Source: Sphingomonas hylomeconis (GTDB lineage Bacteria; Pseudomonadota; Alphaproteobacteria; Sphingomonadales; Sphingomonadaceae). Taken from it: 64,000 nt of DNA. The notes under the pieces were generated by a model. That model was given only the letters and a program-made list of their open reading frames with translations, did no database searches and was not told the origin of the DNA. Positions 44,767 to 53,962 of this stretch are shown piece after piece. A program made the position numbers and the translations under genes. Within the stretch, counting starts at the first letter, position 1; the number at the start of each line of letters is the position of its first letter. The stretch is from assembly GCF_025370105.1 (NCBI RefSeq), contig NZ_JANQBK010000011.1:59225-123224 (forward strand), given 5' to 3'.

Positions 44767-45740
44767 CCGATTCCACCAGCCGCCGCGATGTCCTGAAGGG
44801 CAGCGCGATCGCCGGCGCCGGCCTCGCCGCCGCCCCTGCCCTCGCTCAAGGAGCCCGTCCGATGATGACCGATCCGCAATCCAAATACCCCACCGAACCG
44901 TTCAAGGAACAGCCGCAGAAATGGCCTGCCCTGCAGCGCGACATGAAGCCCGTCCCTGATTGCGGCGAGGCAAGCTACCGCGGCTCGGGCAAATTGCAGG
45001 GCATGAAGGCGCTGGTCACCGGCGGTGATTCGGGCATCGGCCGGGCGGCGGTGATCGCCTTTTCGCGCGAAGGCGCCGATGTCGCGATCAACTACTATCC
45101 GACCGAGGAGCCCGATGCGCAGGATGTCGCCAAGCTGCTGCGCGGCGAGGGCCGCAAGGTGGTGCTGATCCCGGGCGATCTGACCGATGAGAAGTTCTGC
45201 GAGCAATTGATCGCAAGGGCTGCCAAGCAGCTGGGCGGGCTCGACATTCTCGTCAACAACGCGGCCTATCAGCAGTCCAAGGCGTCGATCGCCGAGATCA
45301 GCTCCGAACAGTTCGATCGGACGATGAAGACCAATGTTTATGCCACCTTCTGGCTCAGCAAGGCGGCCGCGCCGCTGATGAAGCCGGGCGCATCGATCAT
45401 CAACACCGCCTCGGTCAACTCGTTCAACCCGGGCGAGGAACTGCTCGATTACGCCACCACCAAGGGCGCAATCGAAATCTTCACCAAGGGGCTGGCCAAG
45501 CAGCTCGCCAAGAAGGGCATTCGCGTCAACGCGGTGGCGCCGGGCCCGGTGTGGACGCCGCTGCAGGTTGCCGGCGGCCAACTGCCCGGCAAGCTGGGCG
45601 AGTTCGGCCAGGATACGCCGCTCGGCCGCGCCGGCCAGCCGGCCGAACTGGGCTCGCTCTACGTCACGCTGGCCGATCCGGGCACCAGCTTCACCACCGG
45701 CAGCGTGTTCGGCGCCAATGGCGGCACCGGCTCGGTCTAA
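44763..45740 (+). CDS. SDR family oxidoreductase with twin-arginine signal
   Basis: This 325-residue SDR carries an N-terminal Tat-like signal (SRRDVLKGSAIAGAGLAAAP) before the catalytic domain, so it may act in the periplasm, unusual for an NAD(P)-dependent enzyme. TGGDSGIGRA (about 83-92) is the cofactor motif, VNNAAYQQ the NNAG-type motif and YATTKGAIEIF the active-site Tyr/Lys. The family is close to the YhdG/YgfF-like stress oxidoreductases often annotated as 'general stress protein 39'. It overlaps the preceding SDR gene by four bases. Confidence 0.88.
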   Translation: MTDSTSRRDVLKGSAIAGAGLAAAPALAQGARPMMTDPQSKYPTEPFKEQPQKWPALQRDMKPVPDCGEASYRGSGKLQGMKALVTGGDSGIGRAAVIAFSREGADVAINYYPTEEPDAQDVAKLLRGEGRKVVLIPGDLTDEKFCEQLIARAAKQLGGLDILVNNAAYQQSKASIAEISSEQFDRTMKTNVYATFWLSKAAAPLMKPGASIINTASVNSFNPGEELLDYATTKGAIEIFTKGLAKQLAKKGIRVNAVAPGPVWTPLQVAGGQLPGKLGEFGQDTPLGRAGQPAELGSLYVTLADPGTSFTTGSVFGANGGTGSV

Positions 45741-45743
45741 GAA

Positions 45744-46577
45744 CTAGTCCAGCGCGGCGAGCAGCGCGGCTTCGGTCAGGATCCGGGCCGTGCCGCTCGC
45801 CTGCGCCTTCTGCCATTGCGGGTCGATCGCCACCGTCCGTGGATCGGCCGCGCCGGCGATCACCAGTAGCGTGGTGGTGGTGCCGACGGCGGTCATGATC
45901 CGCCCGCCGAGCGCCGCCAGCCGATGCGCCAGCGCGCCGTCGCGCGGCTCGCCCACGATCACAATTCGCTCGCCCGCCAGCGGCCCGCTCCGCGCCGCGC
46001 GCGGCGCCGGCGCGGCCTTGCGCGGCGGGGCGAGCCAGTCCGCCAGTGACAGGCCGGTATGGTCGATCGCCTTGACCACCACCCAGCCCGCTGCCCGCGC
46101 GTCGCTGAGCGCATCGTGATGGCGATGGGTGATGCCGAGATAGCGTGCCAGCCCGCCCAGCTTATGGTTGGGCAGATCGGGCCAGGCGCGCTTGGCGACG
46201 CGGACGCTGTCCAGCCATGTCGTCTCGATCGCCGGACGATCATGAACCCGGCACGCCGCCGCCAGCGCGCCCTTGTCGAAATGCGAATGCGCCACGGTCG
46301 TGCGCCCGGCGAGATGCCGGTCGATCACGCCGTGCACGTCGGCGAAGCAGGGCTGCCCGACGACATGGTGCGCGGCGATGCCGTGGATCTGCGTGTTGAA
46401 GAAATGGAAGTCGTCGCGCGGGTCGAGCAATGTCTCATAGGCGAAGATCTCGCGCCCGCCGGCAAAGCCGACGATCCCGACCTGGCAGATGCTGCTGGCG
46501 CGCGCGCACGCCGTCTCGACGTCGATCACGACGAAATCGGGCAGCGGGTCGGTCGGCATGGCAGCATCGGGCATCAA
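45744..46577 (-). CDS. DnaQ-like 3'-5' exonuclease with BRCT-like C-terminus
   Basis: This 277-residue protein has a DEDDh exonuclease domain: VVIDVETA (Exo I), SHFDKGALAAA (Exo II) and HHDALSDARAAG (Exo III with the catalytic His). It resembles the epsilon subunit of DNA polymerase III, but the C-terminal part (about residues 200-277, LAGERIVIVGEPRDG) looks like a BRCT domain, as in some bacterial exonucleases used in repair. It converges on the SDR operon with three bases between stops. A role in repair or nucleic-acid trimming is likely, not replication proofreading. Confidence 0.85.
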   Translation of the reverse strand: MMPDAAMPTDPLPDFVVIDVETACARASSICQVGIVGFAGGREIFAYETLLDPRDDFHFFNTQIHGIAAHHVVGQPCFADVHGVIDRHLAGRTTVAHSHFDKGALAAACRVHDRPAIETTWLDSVRVAKRAWPDLPNHKLGGLARYLGITHRHHDALSDARAAGWVVVKAIDHTGLSLADWLAPPRKAAPAPRAARSGPLAGERIVIVGEPRDGALAHRLAALGGRIMTAVGTTTTLLVIAGAADPRTVAIDPQWQKAQASGTARILTEAALLAALD

Positions 46578-46620
46578 CCGTCCTTAGACGATCGACGCGC
46601 GATTGCACGACGCCAGTGCG

Positions 46621-47817
46621 TCAGGCCGCCCGCGCCAGCGCATAGCGCCGGCAATGTTCGAGATAGCCCGCCTCATGGCTCGCGGTGAGATCGACGACAC
46701 TGTCCCACAGCCAGCTCGGCGCGTCGATATCGGCGCCATGCCGCCGCCCGATCGCCGTCAGCCATGTCGCCCGGCCCGCCGCGTCCATCTGCCGCGCATG
46801 CGCGACACCGACGACATAGGCCAGATAGCGTGCCGCGCGCGTCGCCTCGGCGCGCGAGAATTGATCGATCTCCAGCTTGAGATCCTGCGGCAGCAATTCG
46901 CGCAATACCATTGATTTGCCCAGCAATTGCGTTGCCAGCATGCGCGCACCAAGGTTCGGCGCCAGCGCCTGCGCGCCGGCCACCACGCGCTCGGCGGGAT
47001 CGGCCGGCATGGCCCTGGGGCGCGATGACGGCGCGATCGCGGCGACCGCTTCCTTGAGGTCGATCAGCGCATATTCGGCCGGGTCCTTCTTGCTGCCGCC
47101 GATTGCCACCAGCACGGCGAAGCGCAGATTGCCGAGTGAGCTGCAGCCCTTTTTCCAATAGGCGGCATCGACCAGCCGGACGCGATCGTCGGCATCGCGG
47201 TTGCTCAGCGACAGGATCATCGACGTCACCGCCGGCTGCTCGAACAAAGCATCGACTGCGGCGCGTTCCTCATCCTCCAGTGCCCAGAATTTCTTGCCTA
47301 GCGTCAGTTTGGGCTCGACGTCGGACAGGCGCTCGTCGGCTAGGTGACGCCAGCGCCGGCCCAGCGCGCGCCGTCGCACGGCGCGCACGACATTGGGTTC
47401 GGGTGCCTGCGTGCCGTCATGATCGGCCATCGCCAGGCTATAACCCTCCACCATCTGCTCGATCATCCGCGCGGTGGTGACGCCAGGCAAATCGGAGCCG
47501 CGCGCCGCGGTGGCCAGCGACAGGCCGAGCCGGATCAGGTCGTGCGCCGGATTGCCGATGACGCTCTGATCGAGATCGCGGATCTGCACGTCGACGCGGC
47601 CGGCGGGATCGGCGACCGGTCCGAGATTGCCGAGATGGCAATCGCCGCAGATCCAGATCGCCGGCCCGTCGGGAAGTCGCTTGGCCGAGCGCGACTGATC
47701 GAGCCATTCGTAGAACTTGCCGGTATTGCCGCGGACATAGGCGTGGGTCGAGCGCGCCATCTTCAACGCGCGGCTCTGCTCGAGCTCGGCGCGGCGCGCT
47801 TGGTTGATCCGGTTCAT
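46621..47817 (-). CDS. DUF2252 family protein
   Basis: This 398-residue protein matches DUF2252, a kinase-like family of unknown role. It shows GNTGKFYEWLDQ (about residues 30-41), the metal/nucleotide-site-like WICGDCHLGNLG and IRDLDQSVIGNPAHDLIRLG, which resemble the HxDxxxxN and DxD parts of aminoglycoside-phosphotransferase folds. The start at 47817 is the ATG before INQARRAELEQS. It lies alone between the exonuclease gene and the MFS operon. Confidence 0.85.
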   Translation of the reverse strand: MNRINQARRAELEQSRALKMARSTHAYVRGNTGKFYEWLDQSRSAKRLPDGPAIWICGDCHLGNLGPVADPAGRVDVQIRDLDQSVIGNPAHDLIRLGLSLATAARGSDLPGVTTARMIEQMVEGYSLAMADHDGTQAPEPNVVRAVRRRALGRRWRHLADERLSDVEPKLTLGKKFWALEDEERAAVDALFEQPAVTSMILSLSNRDADDRVRLVDAAYWKKGCSSLGNLRFAVLVAIGGSKKDPAEYALIDLKEAVAAIAPSSRPRAMPADPAERVVAGAQALAPNLGARMLATQLLGKSMVLRELLPQDLKLEIDQFSRAEATRAARYLAYVVGVAHARQMDAAGRATWLTAIGRRHGADIDAPSWLWDSVVDLTASHEAGYLEHCRRYALARAA

Positions 47818-47912
47818 TGCCACTCCATTGCCAGAACGTTGCGGGGTAACGCATCGCGGCCGGAAACGGCCCTTGCCCGGCGGAGTCTTTTGCTGCGCTG
47901 CGAAATTCGCCG

Positions 47913-49022
47913 TCAGCGGGCGGCGCGGGTCGATCCGGCCCCCAACAGCGCGGCGACCCCCACGCCGAGGCAGGCTGCGCCGAACCACGCCACCGGTGCG
48001 ACGTTGCCGTCCTCGACCAGCCCGCTGGCCAGCAACGGCCCGAGGCTCGATCCGACCAGTTGCGCACCGCCGATCAGCAGTGCGGCGCGGCGCCCGGGAT
48101 CGGCAGCGATCACCAGCGGCACCTGGAACGGCAGCGCGAACAGCCACAGGAAGCCGAACGCAGCACTGGCGGCAATGAACAGCGACGGCGGCCCCGCCAC
48201 CATGGCGACGAGCAGGGCGAGATTGACCATGCCGACCGCCACGAGCGTGGCGCGTGGCGGCAACCGCCCGGCGAGCAGCGTCGCCGCCCCCGCCCCCAGC
48301 ACCTGCATCGCCAGCGACAGCGGCGCGATGAGGTGGACCTGCGCGATCGGCACGCCGCGCTGCAACGCCAGCGGCTCGACATAGACCCACAGCGCGACGA
48401 TGAAGGCGAGGTAGAGCAGGACGCCGAGCAGCGCGATCAGCCCGCGGCGTGGCGGCATCTGGCTCGCGCCCTCACTGACCGTGGTCGCATAGCCATCGGG
48501 CATCCACGGTACCACCGCGGCAGCTGCCACCGTCACCACGCCGAGCGCGGTGAACCCGCCCAGGCTGCCGGCGGCGTACAGGCCGATCACGCTGGCCAGC
48601 GCGAATTGCGCCAGCGTCTGCAGCGCGAGATAGATGCCCGACCAGCGGTCCGGCCGCGTGGTGCGGACGATGAAGCCGATCGCGATCCAGATCAGCACCC
48701 CCTCGCCCAACCCGGCGGCAACACGCAGGGCAAACATCGCGCTGCCCGAGACATGCGGGGTGGCGAGGTCGACCGCCCCGGTAGCGATCGCGGCGATCGC
48801 GGCGATCGCGCGCAGCCGCCCGGCCGGCAGCACGAATCCGGCGGCGCCGGCGGCGATGCCCATCGCCAGCAGTTCCGCCGTGGCGAGGCCGCCCAGGGCC
48901 GCTGCGGAAAGCTTGCCCTCCAGCGCCAGCGCGCCAAGCAATTGCGGCTGCAGACCCGGGATCAGCACGCCGATGATGCCCACCACCAATACGGCCGTGA
49001 CCTGCGATGCGCGCAGGCTCAA
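47913..49022 (-). CDS. MFS transporter, last gene of the TonB/cytochrome operon
   Basis: This 369-residue transporter has about 11-12 helices and ends STRAAR. No ATG gives a full N-terminus; the TTG at 49022 overlaps the stop of the DSD1 gene (TTGA) and gives LSLRASQVTAVLVVGIIG as first helix, so I chose it. It belongs to the major facilitator superfamily without a closer assignment. As the last gene of the block it could import or export the compound handled by the upstream enzymes. Confidence 0.82.
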   Translation of the reverse strand: MSLRASQVTAVLVVGIIGVLIPGLQPQLLGALALEGKLSAAALGGLATAELLAMGIAAGAAGFVLPAGRLRAIAAIAAIATGAVDLATPHVSGSAMFALRVAAGLGEGVLIWIAIGFIVRTTRPDRWSGIYLALQTLAQFALASVIGLYAAGSLGGFTALGVVTVAAAAVVPWMPDGYATTVSEGASQMPPRRGLIALLGVLLYLAFIVALWVYVEPLALQRGVPIAQVHLIAPLSLAMQVLGAGAATLLAGRLPPRATLVAVGMVNLALLVAMVAGPPSLFIAASAAFGFLWLFALPFQVPLVIAADPGRRAALLIGGAQLVGSSLGPLLASGLVEDGNVAPVAWFGAACLGVGVAALLGAGSTRAAR

Positions 49023-50161
49023 CGTGCCCGCCCGCGCGCGCTGACCGGCCAGATCTCCACCAGCGTGCCGTCGCGCACGACATGATAATGATCGTACAAA
49101 TTCACCGTCGGGTCGCAGTGCGGCACCGTCAGGCTGACCGGATCGCCGGGCTTGAGCGTCCGGCCGATATCGGGCGCGACGAGCGCGGCATGTTCGTCGC
49201 CCATGAAGATGAACATCGTCTCGGGCGCGGCGCCGCTGCGCACCTGCGCCGCGCCGCCATCGGTCGACAGTGATTTGAACCCGGCATCGATCGTCACCAG
49301 CGCATCGTGATTGGCGCTGACCACGCGGGCATCCACCGCCAGCGACGGGTCGAACGGCACGCGGCCGTCGCCGGTCAGATCGCAATCGAGATATTGCTTG
49401 TCCATGAAGACATAGGATCCGGCCTGCAGCTCGGTAAACAGGCCGAGCTCGAGATCGATATGGTGCGTGCCGGTGCCCGATCCGGTGACGATCTCGGGCG
49501 CGAAGCCGGCGGCAACCAACGCGTCGATCACGCTTTGCAGATAGGCGGTGCGCTCGACGATCGCGGCGTGGCGCGCGGCATATTCCTCGACATGCTGCTG
49601 CATCCCGCAATAATATTGCACGCCGCGCAAGGTGATATTGTCGGCGACGGCGATCGCCTCGGCCAGTTCGACCGCCGCCTCGGGCGAGGCCACGCCAGTG
49701 CGGCGGATGCCGGGATCGACATCGATCACCACGTCGAGCGTCGTGTCGGCCTCGGCCAGCGCATGCTGCAGCCGCGCGACGACGCCGGGATTATCGACCG
49801 CCGCCATCAGCCCGCTGCTCCGCCCGGCGAGCGCGGCGAGCCGCGTCACCGCCGCCGGCGCCGCCACTGGCGAGGTGATCAGCAGCCCGGTTATGCCGCC
49901 ATCGGCGAACACTTCCGCCTCGCCGATCTTGGCGCAGCACAGGCCGACCGCACCGGCGGCGATCTGGCGCCGCGCGATATCGACGCTCTTGTGCGTCTTG
50001 CCGTGCGGGCGCAGCGCCACGCCGCGCGCGGCGACCAGCGCCTGCATCGCGGCGATGTTGCGCTCCAGCTGATCGAGATCGACCACCAGCACCGGCGTGT
50101 TGAGCGCGGCGCGCGAGCCCTGCTGGCCGATCAGGTGGGCGTGCAGTTCGAGATCGTCCAT
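49019..50161 (-). CDS. DSD1 family PLP-dependent enzyme (D-threonine aldolase / D-serine dehydratase-like)
   Basis: This 380-residue fold-type III PLP enzyme has the PLP lysine in RPHGKTHKS (about residues 51-59), CAKIGEAEVFADGG, and a C-terminal metal-binding segment VPHCDPTVNLYDHYHVV with the conserved His and Cys of the D-serine dehydratase/D-threonine aldolase group. It would act on a D-amino or beta-hydroxy amino acid. It starts one base inside the stop of the sugar-lactone-oxidase gene (TGATG) and is coupled to the MFS gene. Its substrate in this operon is unknown. Confidence 0.88.
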   Translation of the reverse strand: MDDLELHAHLIGQQGSRAALNTPVLVVDLDQLERNIAAMQALVAARGVALRPHGKTHKSVDIARRQIAAGAVGLCCAKIGEAEVFADGGITGLLITSPVAAPAAVTRLAALAGRSSGLMAAVDNPGVVARLQHALAEADTTLDVVIDVDPGIRRTGVASPEAAVELAEAIAVADNITLRGVQYYCGMQQHVEEYAARHAAIVERTAYLQSVIDALVAAGFAPEIVTGSGTGTHHIDLELGLFTELQAGSYVFMDKQYLDCDLTGDGRVPFDPSLAVDARVVSANHDALVTIDAGFKSLSTDGGAAQVRSGAAPETMFIFMGDEHAALVAPDIGRTLKPGDPVSLTVPHCDPTVNLYDHYHVVRDGTLVEIWPVSARGRAR

Positions 50162-51414
50162 CAGGAAAACAGCTCCGCGAGGTGGGGATTGAGGAACTTG
50201 CCCGTCGGATCCGCCGCGCGGCGGACCGCGCGGTAGCGCTCGGCCATCGGGTACAAAGCATCGACCGCGTCGCGGGTCAGCGTGTGCCGCTTGGCCCAGT
50301 GCGGGCGTCCCCCGGCGGCGCGGAAGATCGCTTCCGCCTCGGCAAAGGTCTTGCGCCACGGCATCTTGGCATATTGATGCATCGAAATCGCCGCCACCGG
50401 CCCGGCATTCATCGGGCTCATCCAGATATCGTCCGGCGCCACGACACGGAACTCGAACGGGAAGGAGACCGGCAGCCGCTTGCGGCGGATCCAGCCGACC
50501 ACCTCCTCGAGCGTGTCGAGACCGACCGCGCGCGGCATCTCATATTCCATCTCTTCGAAGCGGATCGTGCGATCGGACGGGAAGATCGCATGCGCCGGCC
50601 CGCGGCGGCGGCCGTTCATCTCGCTCTTCATCATCATCCGCTGCAGCGTCGGCACGAGCGGTGGGATCAGCGCACCGATATTGAGCAGGCGGCGGAACGT
50701 CGCTTCCTCCATGTCGGTGGTGGAGGGCGGCGGATCGCACGGATCGGTGATGTCGAGCGTCTTCAGGATCACGCTGTCGGCATGCGGGAAAAACCAGAAT
50801 TCGACATGCCGCTGCTGGCTGACCATCTCGTCATAGCGTTCGCGGATTTCGCCCCACGGCTTCTTCTCGATCCGCTCCGAGAGATGGAATGCCGGCACGA
50901 CCTCGGCGACGATCTCCGTCGCCACGCCGAACAGGCCGAGCGACAACCGCTGCGCCTGGAACAGGTCGGGATTGGTCTCGGCATCGCACCAGATCGCCGT
51001 GCCGTCCGCGCCGATCAGGCGAAAGCCGCGCGCGAACGTCGCCAGGTTGCCGAGATCGTGCCCCGTGCCATGCGTGCCGGTGGCCATTGCGCCGGCCAGC
51101 GACTGCGGGTTGACGTCGCCCTGGTTGGCCAGCGCCAGCCCGGCATCGAACAAGGCAGCGGTCAGCTTCTTGATGCTCCACCCCGCCGGGATCCGCGCGG
51201 TGCGACGATCCGGCGCCACGGTCAGCGTGCCTGCCATGTCCTCCAGGCTGACGATCACACCGTCCGTGTCGCACAGCGGCATGAACGAATGGCCCGCGCC
51301 GACCGCGCGCACCGTGCCCGCGCTGCGGATCACCGCGGCCAGCGCGTCCTCGTTGGTCGGCCGCACGACCGGCGCGCTCGTCCGCACGCTGCCGGACCAG
51401 TTGGACCAGCTCAT
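50161..51414 (-). CDS. D-arabinono-1,4-lactone oxidase family FAD enzyme
   Basis: This 417-residue flavoprotein has an N-terminal FAD-binding (PCMH-type) domain with VGAGHSFMPL, where the His after AG is the covalent FAD site of aldonolactone oxidases, and ATGTHGTGHDLGNL around residues 110-124. The C-terminal ALO domain ends with PHWAKRHTL, the HWxK-type motif, and NPHLAELF. It oxidises a sugar lactone or polyol. It is coupled by ATGA to the upstream cytochrome gene, which suggests its electrons may pass to that cytochrome. Confidence 0.9.
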   Translation of the reverse strand: MSWSNWSGSVRTSAPVVRPTNEDALAAVIRSAGTVRAVGAGHSFMPLCDTDGVIVSLEDMAGTLTVAPDRRTARIPAGWSIKKLTAALFDAGLALANQGDVNPQSLAGAMATGTHGTGHDLGNLATFARGFRLIGADGTAIWCDAETNPDLFQAQRLSLGLFGVATEIVAEVVPAFHLSERIEKKPWGEIRERYDEMVSQQRHVEFWFFPHADSVILKTLDITDPCDPPPSTTDMEEATFRRLLNIGALIPPLVPTLQRMMMKSEMNGRRRGPAHAIFPSDRTIRFEEMEYEMPRAVGLDTLEEVVGWIRRKRLPVSFPFEFRVVAPDDIWMSPMNAGPVAAISMHQYAKMPWRKTFAEAEAIFRAAGGRPHWAKRHTLTRDAVDALYPMAERYRAVRRAADPTGKFLNPHLAELFS

Positions 51415-52586
51415 TGCGACGCCAACTTGGTGCCGTCATCCTCGTCGCACGCGCCCTTCAGCGTCGTGATGTAGCGTATCACCAGATCGAGACCTTCCTT
51501 GTGCGTGAGATTGCGGCCGAGCTCGGGCATCATCACCCCGGGATCGGTGCTCGCCAGCCGATAGGGCAGGATCGAGCGATCGGGCTGGCCCGGCACGACA
51601 TCGAACGGGCGATCGCCGGTGCCGCGCCCGGCGGCGACCGGCGGCTTGCACATGCCGAGCACGCGCGGATCGACCGTCTTGGCGTCGAGCCACAGCCCGG
51701 AGGTGCGCGCCGCCCCCTCCTGATTGTGGCAATGGCTGCAATTGATATCGAGATAGGAGCGCGCCTCCGCCGCGGTGCCAGCCGCGTCGTCGTGCCAGGC
51801 GGCGTTGCGCGGTGCGCCCTGCCCCGGCAGGCCGGTCAGATAGCCCGACGCCACCAGCCGCCGCAGCTGATTGATCTCGCCGCCCTCGCCCGGAAAGTCG
51901 CGGTTGAGATGGCGTGCCTTCAATCCGATCGGATTGATCGCGCGCGTGCGGTAGTCCTGCGCATGGCAGCCGGCGCACTGGTTCTGGTTGGGCACGGTAT
52001 AGTTGAACGCGTCGCGCCGCGCGCCGTCGACCAACGTCAGCGGCAGGTCCGCACCGGTGCGCTCCAGCGTCGCATCGCTGCCCTCGGCATTCCACACATA
52101 GGGCAGGGCCACCCAGCCGCTCGCCCGCTTCACCAGCAGCCGCGTCTCGATCAGCCGGACATGGCGAAGATCCAGGCCGGCGACGCCGGTCTGGTAGCTG
52201 GCCGGCGTCACCTTCAGCACCTCGCCGCTGGTCTGCGGCACGCCAGCGCTCGCCGGCGTGGAATAATAGAAGGTCTTGGTGACGATCGTGCCGACCGGAA
52301 AGTCGAACCATTTGTCCGCATCGTATTTGGCCGCGACGCCCTTGGGCATCCACACCGTCCGCCATTTCTGCGCATAATCGCTGAACAACGGCGCGTTGAG
52401 CTCATAGGTGACCATGCCTGGGTGCGGCGCAAGCCGGCCATCGGCAACCGTGAACAGGCCCCAATCGGAGAGTTTCGCCGGATTGTCCTGCGGGTGGAAG
52501 GTGACGTCGCGCGGGGTGCCGGTGCAGGCCGTGAGGAGCAGGCCGACCATGGCGGCAAGCAGCAACCATCTGTACCGGCTTACCAC
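51411..52586 (-). CDS. Diheme c-type cytochrome lipoprotein (SO2930/TIGR03806-like)
   Basis: This protein (391 aa) has a lipoprotein signal with lipobox LLTAC (Cys21) and two heme c sites, CAGCH at 204-208 and CSHCH at 283-287. It fits the conserved family usually found beside parallel beta-helix proteins (TIGR03805/TIGR03806 pairs). I chose GTG at 52586 because it gives a normal lipoprotein signal; the in-frame ATG at 52550 leaves too short a signal. The GTG lies inside the arm of a palindromic repeat. Periplasmic electron transfer is expected. Confidence 0.86.
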   Translation of the reverse strand: MVSRYRWLLLAAMVGLLLTACTGTPRDVTFHPQDNPAKLSDWGLFTVADGRLAPHPGMVTYELNAPLFSDYAQKWRTVWMPKGVAAKYDADKWFDFPVGTIVTKTFYYSTPASAGVPQTSGEVLKVTPASYQTGVAGLDLRHVRLIETRLLVKRASGWVALPYVWNAEGSDATLERTGADLPLTLVDGARRDAFNYTVPNQNQCAGCHAQDYRTRAINPIGLKARHLNRDFPGEGGEINQLRRLVASGYLTGLPGQGAPRNAAWHDDAAGTAAEARSYLDINCSHCHNQEGAARTSGLWLDAKTVDPRVLGMCKPPVAAGRGTGDRPFDVVPGQPDRSILPYRLASTDPGVMMPELGRNLTHKEGLDLVIRYITTLKGACDEDDGTKLASQ

Positions 52587-52688
52587 CCCGGCGAACGCCG
52601 GGGCCCAGTCGCGAAGGCTCGCGTAACGACGTGCAGCAGCCCTTACCGACCGTTCCGCCACTGGGCCCCGGCGTCCGCCGGGTTGGTA
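52581..52688. repeat. Palindromic repeat spanning the start of the diheme cytochrome gene
   Basis: The 29-base arms 52581-52609 and 52660-52688 are near-perfect inverted copies (about 26 of 29), each with the inner palindrome CCCGGCG..CGCCGGG and the flanking GGCCCAGT. A 50-base spacer separates them. The element fills most of the gap between the beta-helix gene and the cytochrome gene, and the chosen GTG start of the cytochrome lies inside the left arm. Confidence 0.85.
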
Positions 52689-52720
52689 GGCGTGGGGAGG
52701 ATACGCAAACAGGAAACGTG

Positions 52721-53953
52721 TCACGATTTGCCGCTGTCCTTCGTCATCGCCGCGGGCAGCACGATCTCCTTGAGCCGGGTCGCCGGCGCGCAGTTCGCCG
52801 TCGTGTCGATCCGCGGCTTGGCGAACTTGCCCGGCCCATCCACGTTGAGCAGCTTCGCCGCGCCGTTCTGCACGCAGATTCCGGGGCTCTTCAGCTTGGG
52901 ATTGGTAAAGCCGTCCCACAGCACGTCGGGCAGGCGCCCGCCGCCCAGCGCCTTCAGCGGCGTGAAGCGCCCGCCGGGCTCGTCGCCGCCGCCCGAGAAG
53001 CGGTTGCCGGTGACGTAGATATTCTCCGGATACGGATCATAGGCTTCGGCGATGCCCTTCTTGGTGTCGAAGCCGGTCGAATAATAGCTCGAGATGATGA
53101 CGTTGGCGGTCTTGTTGTCCTTCAGGTCATTGTCGAAGATCTCGACCTCGTCGTTCGAATTGACGATCACGCCCGACCCCGGCGGCACGGAGCTCACCGC
53201 GCTGCCCTTGGCGCCGAAATTGGCATGGTTATTGGCGGTGACGGTGTTGCGGTAAACGCGCGTCTTGCTGCCCGGCACCGGCAGATTGGGCATGTTGAAG
53301 ACCAGGATTCCGCCGGTATTGCCGGTCGTTGTGTTGCCATAGACGTCGGCGTTGCTCGAATTCTCGATCTCGATTCCCGCGACATTGCCCTCGGCACGAT
53401 TGTCGCGCACGATGATGTTGCTCGATTGCCCGACATAGATGCCGGCATCCGACGCGCCCTTGACCACCGTCCCCTCGATCAGCACGTTGGTCACCTGCAC
53501 GGGATAGAGGCCGTAGGCGCCGTTGCTGGTCTTGGGCCCACCGGTCCATTCGGCGCGCACGCGGCGCATCACCGCATTCTTGGTGCCGTTGATCTTGAGC
53601 GCGTCGCCCTTGCTGTCCTCGATCGCCAGATCCTGGAGCGTGAAATCGTCGCCCGTGACGAGCATGCCCTCGGCGCCGGACGTCGCCTTGGCGAAGGACA
53701 GGATCGTCTTGTCCATCCCCGCGCCCTTCACGGTGACGCCGTTGGCGGTCAGGCTCAGGCTGCGGCTCAGCGCATATTTGCCGGCCGGAATGTCGATCAC
53801 GCTGCCCGGCTTGGCGTCCAGCAGCTGCGCTTGCAGGTTCTTCTCGAACTCGGGGTCGATCACGAACCCCTGCGCATCGGTCTTCGGCCCGCCGCAGCCG
53901 GCAAGCAGTGCGAGCGTGGCGGCACAGGTCAGTGTGGCAAGTATCTTGCGCAT
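52721..53953 (-). CDS. Parallel beta-helix repeat lipoprotein (TIGR03805-like)
   Basis: This 410-residue protein has a lipobox LLAGC with Cys20 and a right-handed beta-helix: several turns with GIYVGQSSNIIVRDNRAEGN and GIEIENSSNADVYGNTTTGN, typical of NosD/pectate-lyase-like PbH1 repeats. It may bind or cleave a polysaccharide in the periplasm or at the outer membrane. It starts 10 bases after the stop of the TonB receptor gene on the same strand and is separated from the cytochrome gene by a palindromic repeat. Proteins of this type commonly sit next to the diheme cytochrome family below it. Confidence 0.88.
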   Translation of the reverse strand: MRKILATLTCAATLALLAGCGGPKTDAQGFVIDPEFEKNLQAQLLDAKPGSVIDIPAGKYALSRSLSLTANGVTVKGAGMDKTILSFAKATSGAEGMLVTGDDFTLQDLAIEDSKGDALKINGTKNAVMRRVRAEWTGGPKTSNGAYGLYPVQVTNVLIEGTVVKGASDAGIYVGQSSNIIVRDNRAEGNVAGIEIENSSNADVYGNTTTGNTGGILVFNMPNLPVPGSKTRVYRNTVTANNHANFGAKGSAVSSVPPGSGVIVNSNDEVEIFDNDLKDNKTANVIISSYYSTGFDTKKGIAEAYDPYPENIYVTGNRFSGGGDEPGGRFTPLKALGGGRLPDVLWDGFTNPKLKSPGICVQNGAAKLLNVDGPGKFAKPRIDTTANCAPATRLKEIVLPAAMTKDSGKS

Positions 53954-53962
53954 CTCTCTCTC

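Noticed and set aside
47858..47871. Terminator before DUF2252 (GGCCG-GAAA-CGGCC hairpin)
   Set aside because: The stem is short and no T-run follows on either strand.
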